Assembly (NCBI GenBank): GCA_002989075.1
Contig: PSQN01000006.1
Location: 2,059,018 to 2,123,017 of the forward strand
Direction of reading: 5' to 3'
DNA length: 64,000 nucleotides
Origin: Arthonia radiata
Taxonomy: Eukaryota; Ascomycota; Arthoniomycetes; Arthoniales; Arthoniaceae
Both the position numbers and the translations under genes were made by a program. Shown piece after piece: positions 11,144-22,506 of this stretch (position 1 is the first letter of the stretch; each line of letters opens with the position of its first letter). The notes under the pieces were generated by a model that was not told the origin of the DNA, searched no databases, and saw nothing but the letters and a program-made list of their open reading frames with translations.

Positions 11144-11599
11144 GAGATCTGAGTCACTTGATACAATATGCGTATGGTTGTGTCCCTGATAGTGGGGATG
11201 CGCGTGCGAGGGAGGTTGCGCCTGTGGTTGCGCCTGTGGTTGCGCCTGTGGTTGCGCCTGTGGTTGGATCCACAGCTTGCCATTCTGCTGATTGTCTGCT
11301 CACTCGATCAGTGTACGTTCTAGTGACCAGACGACGCAAGACATACCTAAGTTCAGCAAATGAAATCTTTTTGTCAAGCGTTGCGCATTGTCGGCTTCCT
11401 CGTCGTGCGGCCGCTTCACGCCATGCGGAGCGGCATGTGAAACTTCTCGCGTCTGGGTCGCCATTACTTCCTCTTCTCTCGTCGCGCAGATATGTTTTTA
11501 GAGAAAACGCCAATTGAACTTCTTCAGAAGAGATCACCTCGAAGAGGCGCCGGACGCGTTATCGCATAGTTGCGCAACGGGTGGAGAAGAATAAAGTGG
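11144..11599. promoter_or_regulatory. Divergent promoter region, small acidic protein / alanyl-tRNA synthetase
   Basis: About 450 bases between divergent genes. It contains a perfect 12-bp tandem repeat (separate entry). Open frames on both strands run through it (11154-11537 minus, 11158-11517 plus) but owe part of their length to that repeat and show no family motif. Confidence 0.45.
11215..11262. repeat. 12-bp tandem repeat, four copies
   Basis: Four perfect head-to-tail copies of GTTGCGCCTGTG, followed by a partial fifth (GTTG). A short minisatellite-like array in the divergent promoter region. Confidence 0.9.
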
Positions 11600-14500
11600 A
11601 TGCCCGTGGTTCTGGGGAAGCTTCGAGATGCCGTTTCCATCACCTCGTTGCGCTGCCCATTGACTCATGCGGCGTCAACAAAACAGCCATATGTACACAA
11701 CAATTACTCGCAGCAGCAATCGATACGTTGCATTCTCCGGCAATCTTCGGCAAGCCTACAGAGAGTTGGAGCGCACAAAAGATTCACACACAACATGAGC
11801 GGCCAGTCCCAATGGACTGCGCCCAAGGTGCGAGAAACCTTTCTGGATTTCTTCAAGGAGAGGGGACATACGTTTGGTAAGTAAGCATTTCAAGAGCCAC
11901 GCGAGCGCAACCATGAATGCCATCCTCCCACAGTGAAGCGCCTCCTGGTCGCGCATCAATGGCTGCGTCGGCACATGCTGGACCACGTGGAAACATGCTC
12001 GCTCCTCATGGACGCGCTCGAAGCAAGTACGATGGTGATCAACGATGACGAGAATGTGCTACGTACTATGCAAAGCTCCGAGTAGTACTCGACAAGAGCA
12101 CCGCCTTGTCTGTCACCAGGAATGTGGAGTCCAGGTGCTAATATCTGCACCAGCGAATGTCTGACTTGAGCATATAGTGCCCTCCTCGTCCGTCATTCCT
12201 CATGGAGACCCGACCATTCTCTTTGCCAATGCTGGCATGAATCAGTTCAAGCCTATCTTCCTGGGCACCGTCGATCCACAGTCAGACGCTTCGAAGTGGA
12301 AGCGGGCCGTCAACTCCCAGAAGGTAGGTCTTGCGTTCGGATCCGACTGAGCTGAGAATTGACAGTATGCAGTGCATTCGAGCTGGCGGAAAGCATAATG
12401 ATCTCGACGATGTCGGTAAGGACAGCTATCATCACGTAAGCTGGGCTCTTCATCAAGATAGATTCCCTCGCTTATTTATTCACAGACCTTTTTCGAAATG
12501 CTGGGTAACTGGTCGTTCGGCGACTACTTCAAAAAGGGCGCCATCGAGTATTCGTGGGAATTGTTGACTAAGGCGTATGGCCTTGATCCTGACAGGCTCT
12601 ACGTCACTTATTTTGAGGGCAACGCTGCTGTGGGCCTTGAGCCAGACAATGAGGCCCGAGATTATTGGCGATCCGTCGGCGTTGCCGACGACCACATACT
12701 CACCGGCGACATGAAGGACAACTTCTGGGAGATGGGCGATCAAGGACCTTGTGGTCCCTGCAGTGAAGTGCACTATGATCGAATAGGCGGAAGGAACGCT
12801 GCCTCACTCGTGAATCAAGACGACCCGAACGTGCTCGAGATTTGGAACAATGTGTTCATCCAGTACAATCGAGAAGCCGACAAGTCGCTCACGCCGTTGC
12901 CGAAGCAACACGTCGACACAGGTCTTGGCTACGAGCGACTGGTTTCGGTACTACAAGATGTTTACTCAAACTACGATACCGACGTCTTCTCGCCACTTTT
13001 TAAGCAAATAAGGGAATTGACTGGGGCTCGAGAATACAAGGGCGGCTTCGGCAAGGACGATCCCGACGGCGTTGATACAGCTTACCGGGTCATCGCAGAT
13101 CATGTACGTACACTCACCTTCGCTATCACAGACGGTGGCGTACCAGACAGCGTTGGCCAGGGCTATGTTATCCGTCGGATACTACGTCGAGGATCACGAT
13201 ATGCCCGCAAATACTTTAATGTCAAGATTGGCAACTTCTTCGGTCAGATAGTTCCCACCGTGGTAGCGCAGCTAAAGGGCATTTTCCCCGAGATCGAAAA
13301 GAAGCAGAAAGATGTTATTGAGATATTAGATGAGGAGGAAGTATCGTTTGCAAAGACGCTGGATCGCGGCGAAGCCATGTTCGAGAAGTACGCTCAACAG
13401 TGCGCGTCACGGGGCTCGAAGACATTGCCTGGGGACGACGTATGGCGTCTCTACGAGTCCTACGGTTTCCCGGTTGATTTGACTCAGATCATGGCTGAAG
13501 AGCGCGGGCTTGAGATCAATGAGGCAGATGTCAAGGCGGCGCAAGAGAAAGCTCTTGAGGCGTCGAAAGGAGAAAAGAAGGCTGCTGGTGACCTGCTCAA
13601 GCTTGAGGTCAACGATCTCGGAAGGCTGGAGGCGGGAGACACACCGGACAAGCAGAAGGTACCGAAGACAGACGACAGCGCCAAGTTCCAGCGAGACAAC
13701 ATCACAGCTACAGTAAAAGCCATTTTCCATGACAGAACATTTCACAAGGATACATCGAAGCTGTCGGAGGGAGATCAAATTGGTCTTATCCTCAACCGGA
13801 CAAATTTCTACGCGGAACAGGGAGGACAGGAGTTTGACCAGGGATCACTTCTTTCTACGCCAGATATTGAGGGCTCAGAAGCCCCGAAAGTATCCGATGA
13901 GGCGGATTTCGCCGTCCAGAACGTGCAAGTCTACTCAGGCTGGGTTATGCATACTGGCCATGTCCGAAGCGGTCAATTCACAGTCGGGTCCAAGGTCACA
14001 TGTGCATACGATGAGCTGAGACGGCATCCTATCCGCAATAACCACACGGCCACTCACATACTCAACTTCGGACTGAGAGAGGTTCTTGGCGATGACGTTA
14101 ACCAGAAAGGATCCCTTGTGGCCCCCGAAAAGCTGCGCTTCGACTTCAGTCACAAGGCCGCGGTGTCGAATCCCGAGCTGGAGCAGATCGAGAAGCTATG
14201 CACAAGCTACATCCGACAAAACTTGACTGTATATGCAAAAGACGTACCATTATCTGCTGCACGTGAGATCAATGGCGTTCGCGCCGTCTTTGGCGAGACA
14301 TACCCGGATCCGGTTCGAGTCGTCAGTGTCGGCGTGTCAGTCGAAGATCTCTTGGCGGACGTCAAGAAGTCCGACTGGCGCGGCGTCAGCGTCGAGTTCT
14401 GCGGTGGAACGCATGTGGATAGCACGGGTGAGATCAAGGAATTAGTCGTGCTGGAAGAGAGCGGCATTGCCAAGGGTATCCGACGAATGATTGCTGTGAC

Positions 14501-15122
14501 GGGCCAGGCTGCGTACGACGCACAACGAGTGGCTGACGATTTTGACGTTGAGCTCACGCAGCTTGAAGGCCTGAAGAATAGCTCGGAGCGCGAACAGCGA
14601 AACAAGGAGCTAAACGCCAAATACGCTGAGCTCCACGCGTCGGCTCTCCGGAAACTCTCCTTCAAAGATCGACTGGGCAAGGTCGGAAAAGACATCGTCG
14701 ACGCTCAGAAGGCAGCTCAAAAAGCAGAAAACAAGAAGGTGGTCGACATGGTGATGCAGCACTTCGAGCAGAACAAGGACAGCAAGTCATTCGTCGCCTC
14801 CGTCAACTTCGAGCTCGGGAGTGGTAGCAAAGCTGTGCCAGAGGCGATCAAGCATATCCAAAACAAGGCAAAGGATAAGACTGTCTTCCTGATCGGTGCC
14901 ATACCGAGCGATGGTAAGGTGATGCATGGATGCCATGTCGCTGACGGAGCGGGCATGTCGGGCGCCAACGCCAATGACTGGGCGAACGCTGTCGCTGGTG
15001 CCGTCGGAGGCAAAGCCGGTGGGAAGGGCCCGACAAGTGTGGGTAATGGGACGAACGTGAACAAGGTCGATGAGGGTGTGAAGCTTGCCACGGAGTATTT
15101 GGAGAAGCTAAACATACAGTGA
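11600..15122 (+). CDS. ALA1: Alanyl-tRNA synthetase (probable dual cytosolic/mitochondrial)
   Basis: Attaches alanine to tRNA-Ala. Cytosolic start ATG 11795 (A at -3). Exons 11795-11876, 12178-12323, 12373-12435, 12486-15122 give about 975 aa; introns are 301, 49 and 50 nt. The frame is open upstream to an ATG at 11600, adding 65 residues that are Arg/Lys rich with one acidic residue, like a mitochondrial presequence. Motifs: FKERGHTF and [16 protein letters not shown] in the catalytic core, [13 protein letters not shown], editing-site HTATH at about 617-621 and CGGTH at about 736-740, then the C-Ala domain with [18 protein letters not shown]. Yeast ALA1 likewise makes both isoforms from one gene by alternative initiation. 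Confidence 0.95.
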
Positions 15123-16156
15123 GAGCCTCCAGCGCGATCACAGGAAGCTTAAAGAAGCGTCTGATGAGATGTTTCATGCCGCATGAGCATCTGTGAAGAT
15201 ATCTTCGTCCTGACGTAGACGTCAAGTTTATAACACCCGCTACGACAGCTTCAGGACCTCCAGTCTTCACTCTTTTGCGGGCTTTTACTGGAACTCATGC
15301 AGTCGGATCCAAAGCCCCATCTCGATTTGATTTCGTCGTCAACCAGAAGAAGATCGCATTCATCAGCATGCACACTGACGCTTCGAAAACAATGATGGAG
15401 GTACGTGCGCGATAATATCGGTAGCAATCTCGCGTTCAGCGACCAAGCCACAGCGTTCGGGCCGAAGTCCGATAAAATCCTTCGTGGACTTCTCTTATGT
15501 CCCGTCTTTTCTATTCCTCCGACCTTGTGAGTGTATTGTTCTCATTTAGCATAATCATTCACTGTTCCCATCATCGCTTCAGCGGTCTGGTCTGCCGACT
15601 ATTCTGCGAAGCGACGAAAGACGCGTCGTGTGTCTGTTGGTGAGATGGTACGATGAGCTAGCCGCCCAACACGACCCACAAGGGCAAGGACCGCGGTGGC
15701 TTCACTAATCCACCCTCTCCTGTCGCCAACATCATCACATGCGAATGCGGCTAGCACTTGCGCGTACAATCTGAAACACTCAAGAAATTGCCTACAAACA
15801 CTGCTGACTTCCTCTACTGACCCTCACTTGCTTGAGCGCACCCTTGCACAATCCCTGTCATTCATTACTAGGTGGGAAGATAACAGCCTCTGCCAACCGC
15901 CACTTCCGGCTTCATCATCTGCTCCACGCTCCTTTCACTGCCACAACATAATGCATGCAGTTTTCTTCTTTTTCTCCAAGATTCATCGGCCCTCGCTTTT
16001 CCACATCTCATCAGCGTAGTGAGGTAATCCCGTCCACGCTCATCTTCAGTCGCTCATTTTCAGTCACTCATTTCTCGTGCGACGTTGCTATCCATTTGTA
16101 ATCGGCAACGCGCGCCAACTGCATAACGTACAATCCTTTGCCGACGGCGGTCAGTA
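15123..16156. other. Intergenic, no supported gene
   Basis: About 1 kb between alanyl-tRNA synthetase and the GH49 gene. The part nearest the GH49 start is pyrimidine rich on the plus strand, as often seen in fungal 5' leaders. I see no RNA gene or supported ORF. Confidence 0.45.
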
Positions 16157-18064
16157 ATGCCGTCCATCATCAAGATATTGTCTAACCCACTCTCGCTCCT
16201 CGCTACGCTTCCAGCTGCACTGGCTGAGAACACTACTGTCTCCAATTCACAACTCAACACCTGGTGGCACGACGAAGGCGTCGTCGACTTCAAGGGGCCA
16301 ATCTCTGACAACAGTGTACGCCAGTCGCATCTCTACTCTGTACAGGTCGCTCCTGCAAACGACACTAGCATATACTATGACTCCTTCGTCTACGAGTCCA
16401 TACCGCGCAATGGCAATGGCCCAATTATAGAGCCCAACGACCGCTCCACGATACAAGCTACCCCACAAGATGGCATCACCATCGAGCCTATTCTCAACAC
16501 CACGATGGCCTGGACGCAATTCCTGTACAGCGCAGATGTCTCGCTCAAGATTAGCAGGATCGATGATCATGTCGCCTCTGCTTCATCAACGGGTGTCACT
16601 ATCCGGCCGACGACTCTCAACTATACTATCACGAAAGACAACGACTCGGTCTACATCCACGTACCTTACGTCGACAGCGGTACCCGCTTCTCCATTGAGT
16701 TTGACGACGATCAACTTCCCTACCACACTATGACTTCGACTCAATGCGCCAATGAACTTGATTATGAAGGCGATTGCTCCTACGTACAAGGCCTCACCAA
16801 TAATGTCGGCAACTACTTCCCACAGCTCAACTCAAGCATGCCGCTTGTCGGCAGAGAGCCCCGCAGCGCCCTTCTCATCTTTGCTTCTCCATTTCCTGCG
16901 GACGACCATGTCGCCAGGCAAGACGACTCGCACACACTCATCGCAAAGCCCGGTCTCGTTACTGGTCTCGACAAGACCGACGCCTCTACCGTTTCGTTTC
17001 CGCCAGGCGTCTACTACTTCTCCTCCACTGCGCACGCCATCCTCGCCGAATCTGTCACATGGGTCTATCTCGCCCCTGGCGCTTACGTCAAAGGCGCTCT
17101 CGAGTTTACCGCTCCTAACGCGCCCACGATCACCGTCTCCGGCTTTGGAGTTTTATCTGGTGAGCAATACGTCTATCAAGCCAACCCATCCACGGGCTAC
17201 AGCTCCACCAAATCCGACACGTCCTCTCTCAAAATGTTCCGTGGCGTTTATCAAGGCTCGCAGCATCAGACATTCACTTTGACTGGCATCACCCTGGCGA
17301 ACCCGTGCTTCAACTCTATGGATTTCTACAATAACATCAATGCCATCTCTGTGCAGGCGTGGGATTACAAGCAAGTTGGTGCTTGGTTCGATCAGACAGA
17401 CGGCCTAGAGAACTACCCTGGCAGCTACGTGAGAGATGTGTTCTATCACTCTTCCGATGATACGCTTAAGTTATATCATCCGAATGTTACTATTGAAAAC
17501 GTGGTCGTATGGAAGAAGACGAACGGCGCGACTGTACAGCTCGGATGGATGCCCCGCAACGTGTCCGGCATCTCTGTATCGAACATCGACATTATTCATA
17601 GCCGCTATGCCAGCAACGATGTAGCGGGCACGACGGGAGACGCGTTGATCATGAGCACGGTCTTCCCCAACGAAGCCAAAGACATGAACACCGCGGACGT
17701 CAGTGCCTATCTCAGTAACGTCGCGATCAGCAATATCAGAGCTGAAGGCATCAATCCCGCGTTGCTACGACTCAGTCCGTTGATGAACTATGACGGCTTG
17801 ACGATTGAGGATGCATGGATCGAGGAGTTGAGCCCGACGAGTACAGGGCTGCAGATGAGTTGGGCGAGGAAGTGGACGGATGGGAGTCAGCATAACACGC
17901 CAGTGAGTTTCGGCTCCAAGTCGGAGGATGGCGTTGGCGTGAGGGTGAAGAACTTCATGGTTGGAGAGGAGAAGGTGAGCTTCACCGATGGTAATTGGGA
18001 TGCCACCAGTCTCGGAGCAATGAACTTCGATGACTCCTTCTGGGGCCATTGGAGCGTAGAGTGA
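16157..18064 (+). CDS. Secreted glycoside hydrolase family 49 (dextranase/isopullulanase type)
   Basis: Single exon, 635 aa. Residues 1-23 look like a signal peptide ending in AALA. The N-terminal beta-sandwich includes NTWWHDEG and SFVYESIPRNGNGP; the right-handed beta-helix includes WVYLAPGAYVKGALEF and GVLSGEQYVYQAN. The catalytic region has FDQTDGLENYPGSYV and FYHSSDDTLKLYH. Asp415, Asp434 and Asp435 keep the same spacing (19 and 20) as the three catalytic aspartates I recall for Penicillium dextranase (376, 395, 396). GH49 enzymes cut alpha-1,6 bonds in dextran or alpha-1,4 bonds in pullulan; the sequence looks closer to dextranase than isopullulanase. Several N-glycosylation sequons are present. 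Confidence 0.92.
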   Translation: MPSIIKILSNPLSLLATLPAALAENTTVSNSQLNTWWHDEGVVDFKGPISDNSVRQSHLYSVQVAPANDTSIYYDSFVYESIPRNGNGPIIEPNDRSTIQATPQDGITIEPILNTTMAWTQFLYSADVSLKISRIDDHVASASSTGVTIRPTTLNYTITKDNDSVYIHVPYVDSGTRFSIEFDDDQLPYHTMTSTQCANELDYEGDCSYVQGLTNNVGNYFPQLNSSMPLVGREPRSALLIFASPFPADDHVARQDDSHTLIAKPGLVTGLDKTDASTVSFPPGVYYFSSTAHAILAESVTWVYLAPGAYVKGALEFTAPNAPTITVSGFGVLSGEQYVYQANPSTGYSSTKSDTSSLKMFRGVYQGSQHQTFTLTGITLANPCFNSMDFYNNINAISVQAWDYKQVGAWFDQTDGLENYPGSYVRDVFYHSSDDTLKLYHPNVTIENVVVWKKTNGATVQLGWMPRNVSGISVSNIDIIHSRYASNDVAGTTGDALIMSTVFPNEAKDMNTADVSAYLSNVAISNIRAEGINPALLRLSPLMNYDGLTIEDAWIEELSPTSTGLQMSWARKWTDGSQHNTPVSFGSKSEDGVGVRVKNFMVGEEKVSFTDGNWDATSLGAMNFDDSFWGHWSVE

Positions 18065-19041
18065 TGGAAGGGTGAACAGCGAAGACGGCTCAGCTGGCGA
18101 CGTGCTTGCTTTTGCCAAAGTAATATACTACTATGCTCCAGCTATAGGATAAGCAAAACGTGGCTCTTGACAAAGCCTGAATATCCAGCGATGAATGCTA
18201 GCTCCTGATACTGTTTGCTCCAGGCCCGCGTGTTCCTCTAATTGACCAATCCTTACACAGCTGAAGAATAACGAAGAAAATGGCTCCTCCCGTTGCGCTG
18301 TTTTGGCTACCGTAATATGCTGCGCATCACGTCCGGAGTTGATCCGATATTGCATGGGTTCTGCTATCGAGCGGAGCCAGTGAGCTTCCTCTGCCTTCGA
18401 CCTTCATTGTGAGAAATCAATGCGCTGGCGCTGTCTCGAATAGCTAGCTCTGAAGGCGGAGGGTAGCCTGCGCATTTGCTGCTGGGGTGCGCTGCAGGAT
18501 GATGCCCTGAATTGCCTGACGGCTATGATTAGATAGGCTCTGGTAAGGAACCGACCATGAGAGTCGCGCATAACTTCTCCATCGCCGTGGGTGACCAAGG
18601 GCTTAAAGGACTCCGAAGGTGGGATGCATGCCTGTGCATAGCGGTATTGTTCGTTTGGTGCGTCGAAATCGAGCCACTACTAATCAACAATTCCAGTCAG
18701 GCACAAGCCTTCGAGGTAACAATACGCCTGCGCTTTCATCGAGGGCTTTTGTGAGAAGTCAGGGATAGCACATTGGTCGCTAGCAGGCGTGTGCAATGCT
18801 CGACCTATTGCCGCTTCGTCTCATTATTGTGTAAGGTTGGACTCATCTACCAAGGCAACCTTGGGCGTGTTGTACGAGTTTAGTGTAATTATGCAAAAGC
18901 CTATCTATCAAATTAGCCTGAACTGATACGGTAGACAAAGCTAGCACCGCTTTCTTTGTTCCACGCTAGCCCCCATGTCTGCACACATACCCCTTCCGAC
19001 CCTCTTGTGGTGCTTTGCAGCTCGCTCCATCGAACTCCAGG
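18065..19041. other. Intergenic with one copy of a diverged direct repeat
   Basis: About 1 kb without a supported gene. It contains a segment (about 18368-18487) that recurs in diverged form at about 19503-19620. A TTTGCAG at 19014-19020 looks like a splice acceptor just before the small coiled-coil frame, so an upstream non-coding exon is possible. Confidence 0.4.
18368..18487 (+). repeat. Diverged direct repeat, copy A
   Basis: Aligns by eye with about 19503-19620 in the same orientation: GGAGCCAG, TTCCTCTGC, then CTCGA.TAG with GCTCTG, GCGGAGGGT and TTGCTGC shared in order. Roughly two thirds of positions match. Nature unknown. Confidence 0.5.
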
Positions 19042-19275
19042 ATGACGGTGCTAGCAGGCGACCGGGATCAATTAAGCCTCGACATGATCTATGCAGAGCG
19101 GCGACGCCATCTGTGCCAAGAGAAGCTTATAGAGCTAGATCTGGAGCTCAAACTCTTGACCAACCGCCTGGCGTACCTCAAGGATCTGTTTGTTCAGACA
19201 GAAAGCAAGTTGGAAGAGCAAGAGTTGGAGATGGAGAGGATGCGGAGTGCGTATGCAAAGGCCATTGCAGTGTAA
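19042..19275 (+). CDS. Small coiled-coil protein, 77 aa, hypothetical
   Basis: The start is the ATG at 19042 (MTVLAGDRDQLSLDMIYAER). The frame is highly charged and predicted helical throughout: LIELDLELKLLTNRLAYLKD followed by a Glu-rich heptad-like stretch ending at AYAKAIAV. No membrane segment or signal. A competing plus-strand frame (18975-19310) has an improbable composition. It is flanked by the two copies of the 120-bp repeat. I do not recognise the family. Confidence 0.5.
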   Translation: MTVLAGDRDQLSLDMIYAERRRHLCQEKLIELDLELKLLTNRLAYLKDLFVQTESKLEEQELEMERMRSAYAKAIAV

Positions 19276-19763
19276 ATTTGCAGGTGATGTTTGGGCAGGG
19301 CAGCTATTGATGATGTTGGGCCCTCAGTATGGAATGAGCAGAAGGCGTCCACCTTTTCGGATCAGGTCGTAGCTTTCGAGGCTGGTCGAGCTTATTACAG
19401 GTGATGCCGACCCAAGCACGCTGAGGTGTCTTGCAACTAAGGCTTGGTACTACAATTGTCCGTAGGGAAACCGCTCCCAGCCTACTTCTGAGCGTGTCTT
19501 GGAGTGGAGCCAGCGGTTTTCCTCTGCTTTGGAATTACCCGCCGATGTTCACTGTGCCGGCGTGGCCTCGATAGGCTCGCTCTGGAGCGGAGGGTGAGTT
19601 CCGTGGTTGCTGCAAACTATGCACCTCCGTTTGTAATTGTAGGTCACACGCACTATGCTTGCTGTCTTGAAAACATGACTGCGAGATTATACTTCCTTGA
19701 GCTTACCGAGATGTCATATCATCGTGAATGATTGAGTGGTTTCTCATCCATTGCTCATAGCAT
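19276..19763. other. 3' intergenic, second copy of the diverged direct repeat
   Basis: Stretch between the small coiled-coil gene and the 3' end of FAN1. It holds repeat copy B at about 19503-19620. No supported gene. Confidence 0.4.
19503..19620 (+). repeat. Diverged direct repeat, copy B
   Basis: Second copy of the segment at about 18368-18487; see that entry. The two copies bracket the small coiled-coil gene. Confidence 0.5.
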
Positions 19764-22506
19764 TCATGAGTCTTTGACTCTTACCTCATCAGCGGTCGCA
19801 TGGCAAAGCTCCACTCTGATGCCTGCACCTGTCAAAACATCGATCCAAAGCCTTTGCGTATCGCTGAGGCGATCGTTCTCGCTTTTGACCTCAGCGAACA
19901 TGACCTCGCCCTTGCCGCCATTCTCATCCTCTGTCCTCCAAAGGAACAGATCTGGCACGCCACCACCTCGTTGCGCATACTCCTGACACATGACTCTCAT
20001 GACCACGCTGAGGCCGCCAGCGTCCCAACACTGACATACCTCGACGAGCTCTTCCAATGTAAACCGTTCCCAGCGTAATCCGACTACACACGTTTTCCTC
20101 GGCTCTTCGCGTTCCCATGTTTCCTTCACGATCTCCGCAGCGCGGCCGTTTCCGATCTCGGCTAGACGTGCGTTGATCTCAGACAGACGCGTCGGGTAGA
20201 ATGCATCCGTATGTAGGTCGAGTGGGCATGTCTGAAACGGTGTCTGAAAGACTGAAGGTACATATGCAAACAGCACGTCGTAGAAAATTAGAGCAAACAG
20301 CGTGCGGAGAATGCCACCTTCAGTGTGATGACCACGCCAACCTTGCTTTTTGTAATGCGCAAGACACATCTCCTCGACAGAGACTTCTGGCTCCTCGGCA
20401 CGAGTCTCTTCGTTTGGATTGATCCAGATCGTCTTCGTACCCCGGCGAGTAGGTATTGCATTTGATGTCTCCCGAATGAGACGGGGCATCCCAGCCGGCT
20501 TCGGTGGTAGATTAGACTTCACGATCTGAATACCGCCAAATGTCCGCTCTGCGGGCTTGGCCAAGCGAGCGTGACCGAACTCGTGTTGAGCACGCTTTGG
20601 CACTTTCAGCTGGCGCTCGAGCTTTGAGACGCGCTTTTGAAGATCGTGGTGGTGAATGAGATGGGTCAGGTTGTCTTGCAGACCCTGTTCGCAAGTCGCA
20701 AGAGCTATGCGCTTCCAGTGTCTTTTCTGCTCATCTTCTGTCCGATCTTCCATAGGCGTTAATACATGCATGTAGTGCTCCTCGAGAAGAGCCTTGCGTT
20801 GATACCATGCTCCTCGACGTGCGTGATGGAAGAGGCGCTGGCCAAGAAGCTCTTCCAGTGTTGCATGTTCTCGAGAGTGGTCTTTGAACTTGCCGAGACC
20901 GAGCACATAGGCGCCTTTGTGGACGATTCGTGTATACACCCAAGCGGGTGATAGTTTGCGAAGGTAAGCACCCTCGCCAGATGCATAGATGGAGTCCTCC
21001 TTCTGCTGCTCTTCGATCAGGAGATACCGCCATCGAGGCAGGACCTCTTCGAAGATATTGAGAATGCCCTGCAAGCCATCCTTGGTAGGTGTGCCGTTGA
21101 ACTCTAGCACAGAGTCGAGGTGGAATTGGACGCGGAGTGACGCCTCAAATTCAAGAAGCAAAGACCGCGAGTCAAAGATATTAGCTGAGCGAGATACGAC
21201 GTAGGGCGGGAAGTTTCGTCGCGCGATGCGTGCAAGAATGATGGTAGTCAGTGACTTCTCCGTCCATTCAGTGGAGCGATAGAAGACCAGGTGAACACGC
21301 TCAAACAGCTTGCAAGGAGCCAGTGACAGCCGTATGCAAGGTCCCGTAGAAGCAAGGATCTTCTGCGTGAAATGAGCATCTCGATTTGAGAGATCATTGG
21401 GGTCGTGCTTCGTAGGAGACTCGTCCCGTCCATCAGGCGTAGGCGAATGATTCGAGTCTTCAGTGTCCGCGCGCCTGAGGCCATTGTAACTAAGGGCTGT
21501 CTGCTTGCCACTCGCTCGCCGTAGGTTTCGCAAGAGCTCGTTCTTATTTTTGCCCTGGATTTTGGCGTCTTTTGCAAGAGCTTTCAGCTCATCCAACTTG
21601 AGCAGTGATGAAGCTTCGTCCAGTGACTCGATATGATCTTCGGAGCTCTCGGCAAATGTATACATTTTCCCGAGCGTGGTGCCTTCTGGTGCCTCGAGCT
21701 CTCCAGGACTGATCTGCTGCTCGTCCGTCGAAGTTGGCAAGTCGCGTTCTTGTAACAGTATCTGCACAGATTGATCCATGTCCGTGACGTCTTTGTAGTG
21801 CCCCAGGGAATTGATGCGAAACCAAGCGTGGTTCTTGCGGAGGAACAACCGAACATACCTGAGCTTGTCAGCGTACTATGATCCGCGACACTGACAGCGA
21901 TGGAGCGGCTAACAGATATTGGCGCTCATAATTCAGGCTCCTCCAATCTGCGAACAGACTCATCTCTGCAGTGTCGAAGAGATGACTCTCTTCCTCCAAC
22001 ACAGTATCCAGGGCGAGGTTGAAAGCATCAACATAGATCGATTTCTTACCCTTTACCCATTCGCCGTTGTCAAGCCGCTGCTCCCTTCCGGTTGCCTCTT
22101 CTCTTCGCTTTGATTCATACTCCTCGATAGCTTCTTTGTCGGTCTCAACAGGCGGAAGTGCCTGCTCGAGATCCGTCTGGTGTGTCCCAGTCTGTAGCTC
22201 TTCCACGTCCTCGCTATCATCTTCCGCATCCGAGTCAGGTATCGTCCGCCGCGGATGTCGTGGTGGCGAAGGAGCACAGGGCTCGCCAGCATTCCTATTG
22301 TGCTCGTTCTCATCCAATCGCTTGGGGTCTTCTCCTCTTGCGACTTCGTCCCCAGCTATCGGCGCTACTGGTGGCGATAATCTTCTGCGCTTAGCGACTG
22401 GTATACCAAAGGAGAGCGTCGTCTGTTTCGTCTGCTTCGGCGGCGGTTCCGCTTTGTGACCAAGCATGGCATTGAATGCAGACGACGAACGGCTCTCGAG
22501 GACCAT
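19764..22506 (-). CDS. FAN1: FAN1-type structure-specific nuclease (VRR-NUC)
   Basis: 5' flap endonuclease/exonuclease for interstrand crosslink repair. Exons 22506-21914 and 21858-19764, a 55-nt intron (phase 2) joining ...QYL and YVRLFLRK; 895 aa from the ATG in MVLESRSSS. Disordered N terminus with KQTKQTTLSFG, which loosely resembles a PCNA-interacting peptide. WRSLNYERQYLYVRLFLRK marks the FAN1 core, followed by a SAP-like helix pair (LKLDELKALAKDAKIQGKNK, about 284-316), a TPR-like helical region, and the C-terminal VRR-NUC domain with GGGVPDLFLW and EVKSENDRLSDTQ (about 828-860), where the Asp and Glu-x-Lys form the PD-(D/E)XK site. No UBZ finger is seen, as in fission yeast Fan1. Confidence 0.93.

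Noticed and set aside
11154-11537. 127-codon minus-strand frame through the 12-bp tandem array
   Set aside because: Part of its length comes from the repeat (TTGA-type repeats), and the remainder has no known motif.
18975-19310. 111-codon plus-strand frame overlapping the small coiled-coil gene
   Set aside because: The competing frame at 19042-19275 has the clear helical, charged pattern; this one looks like its shadow.
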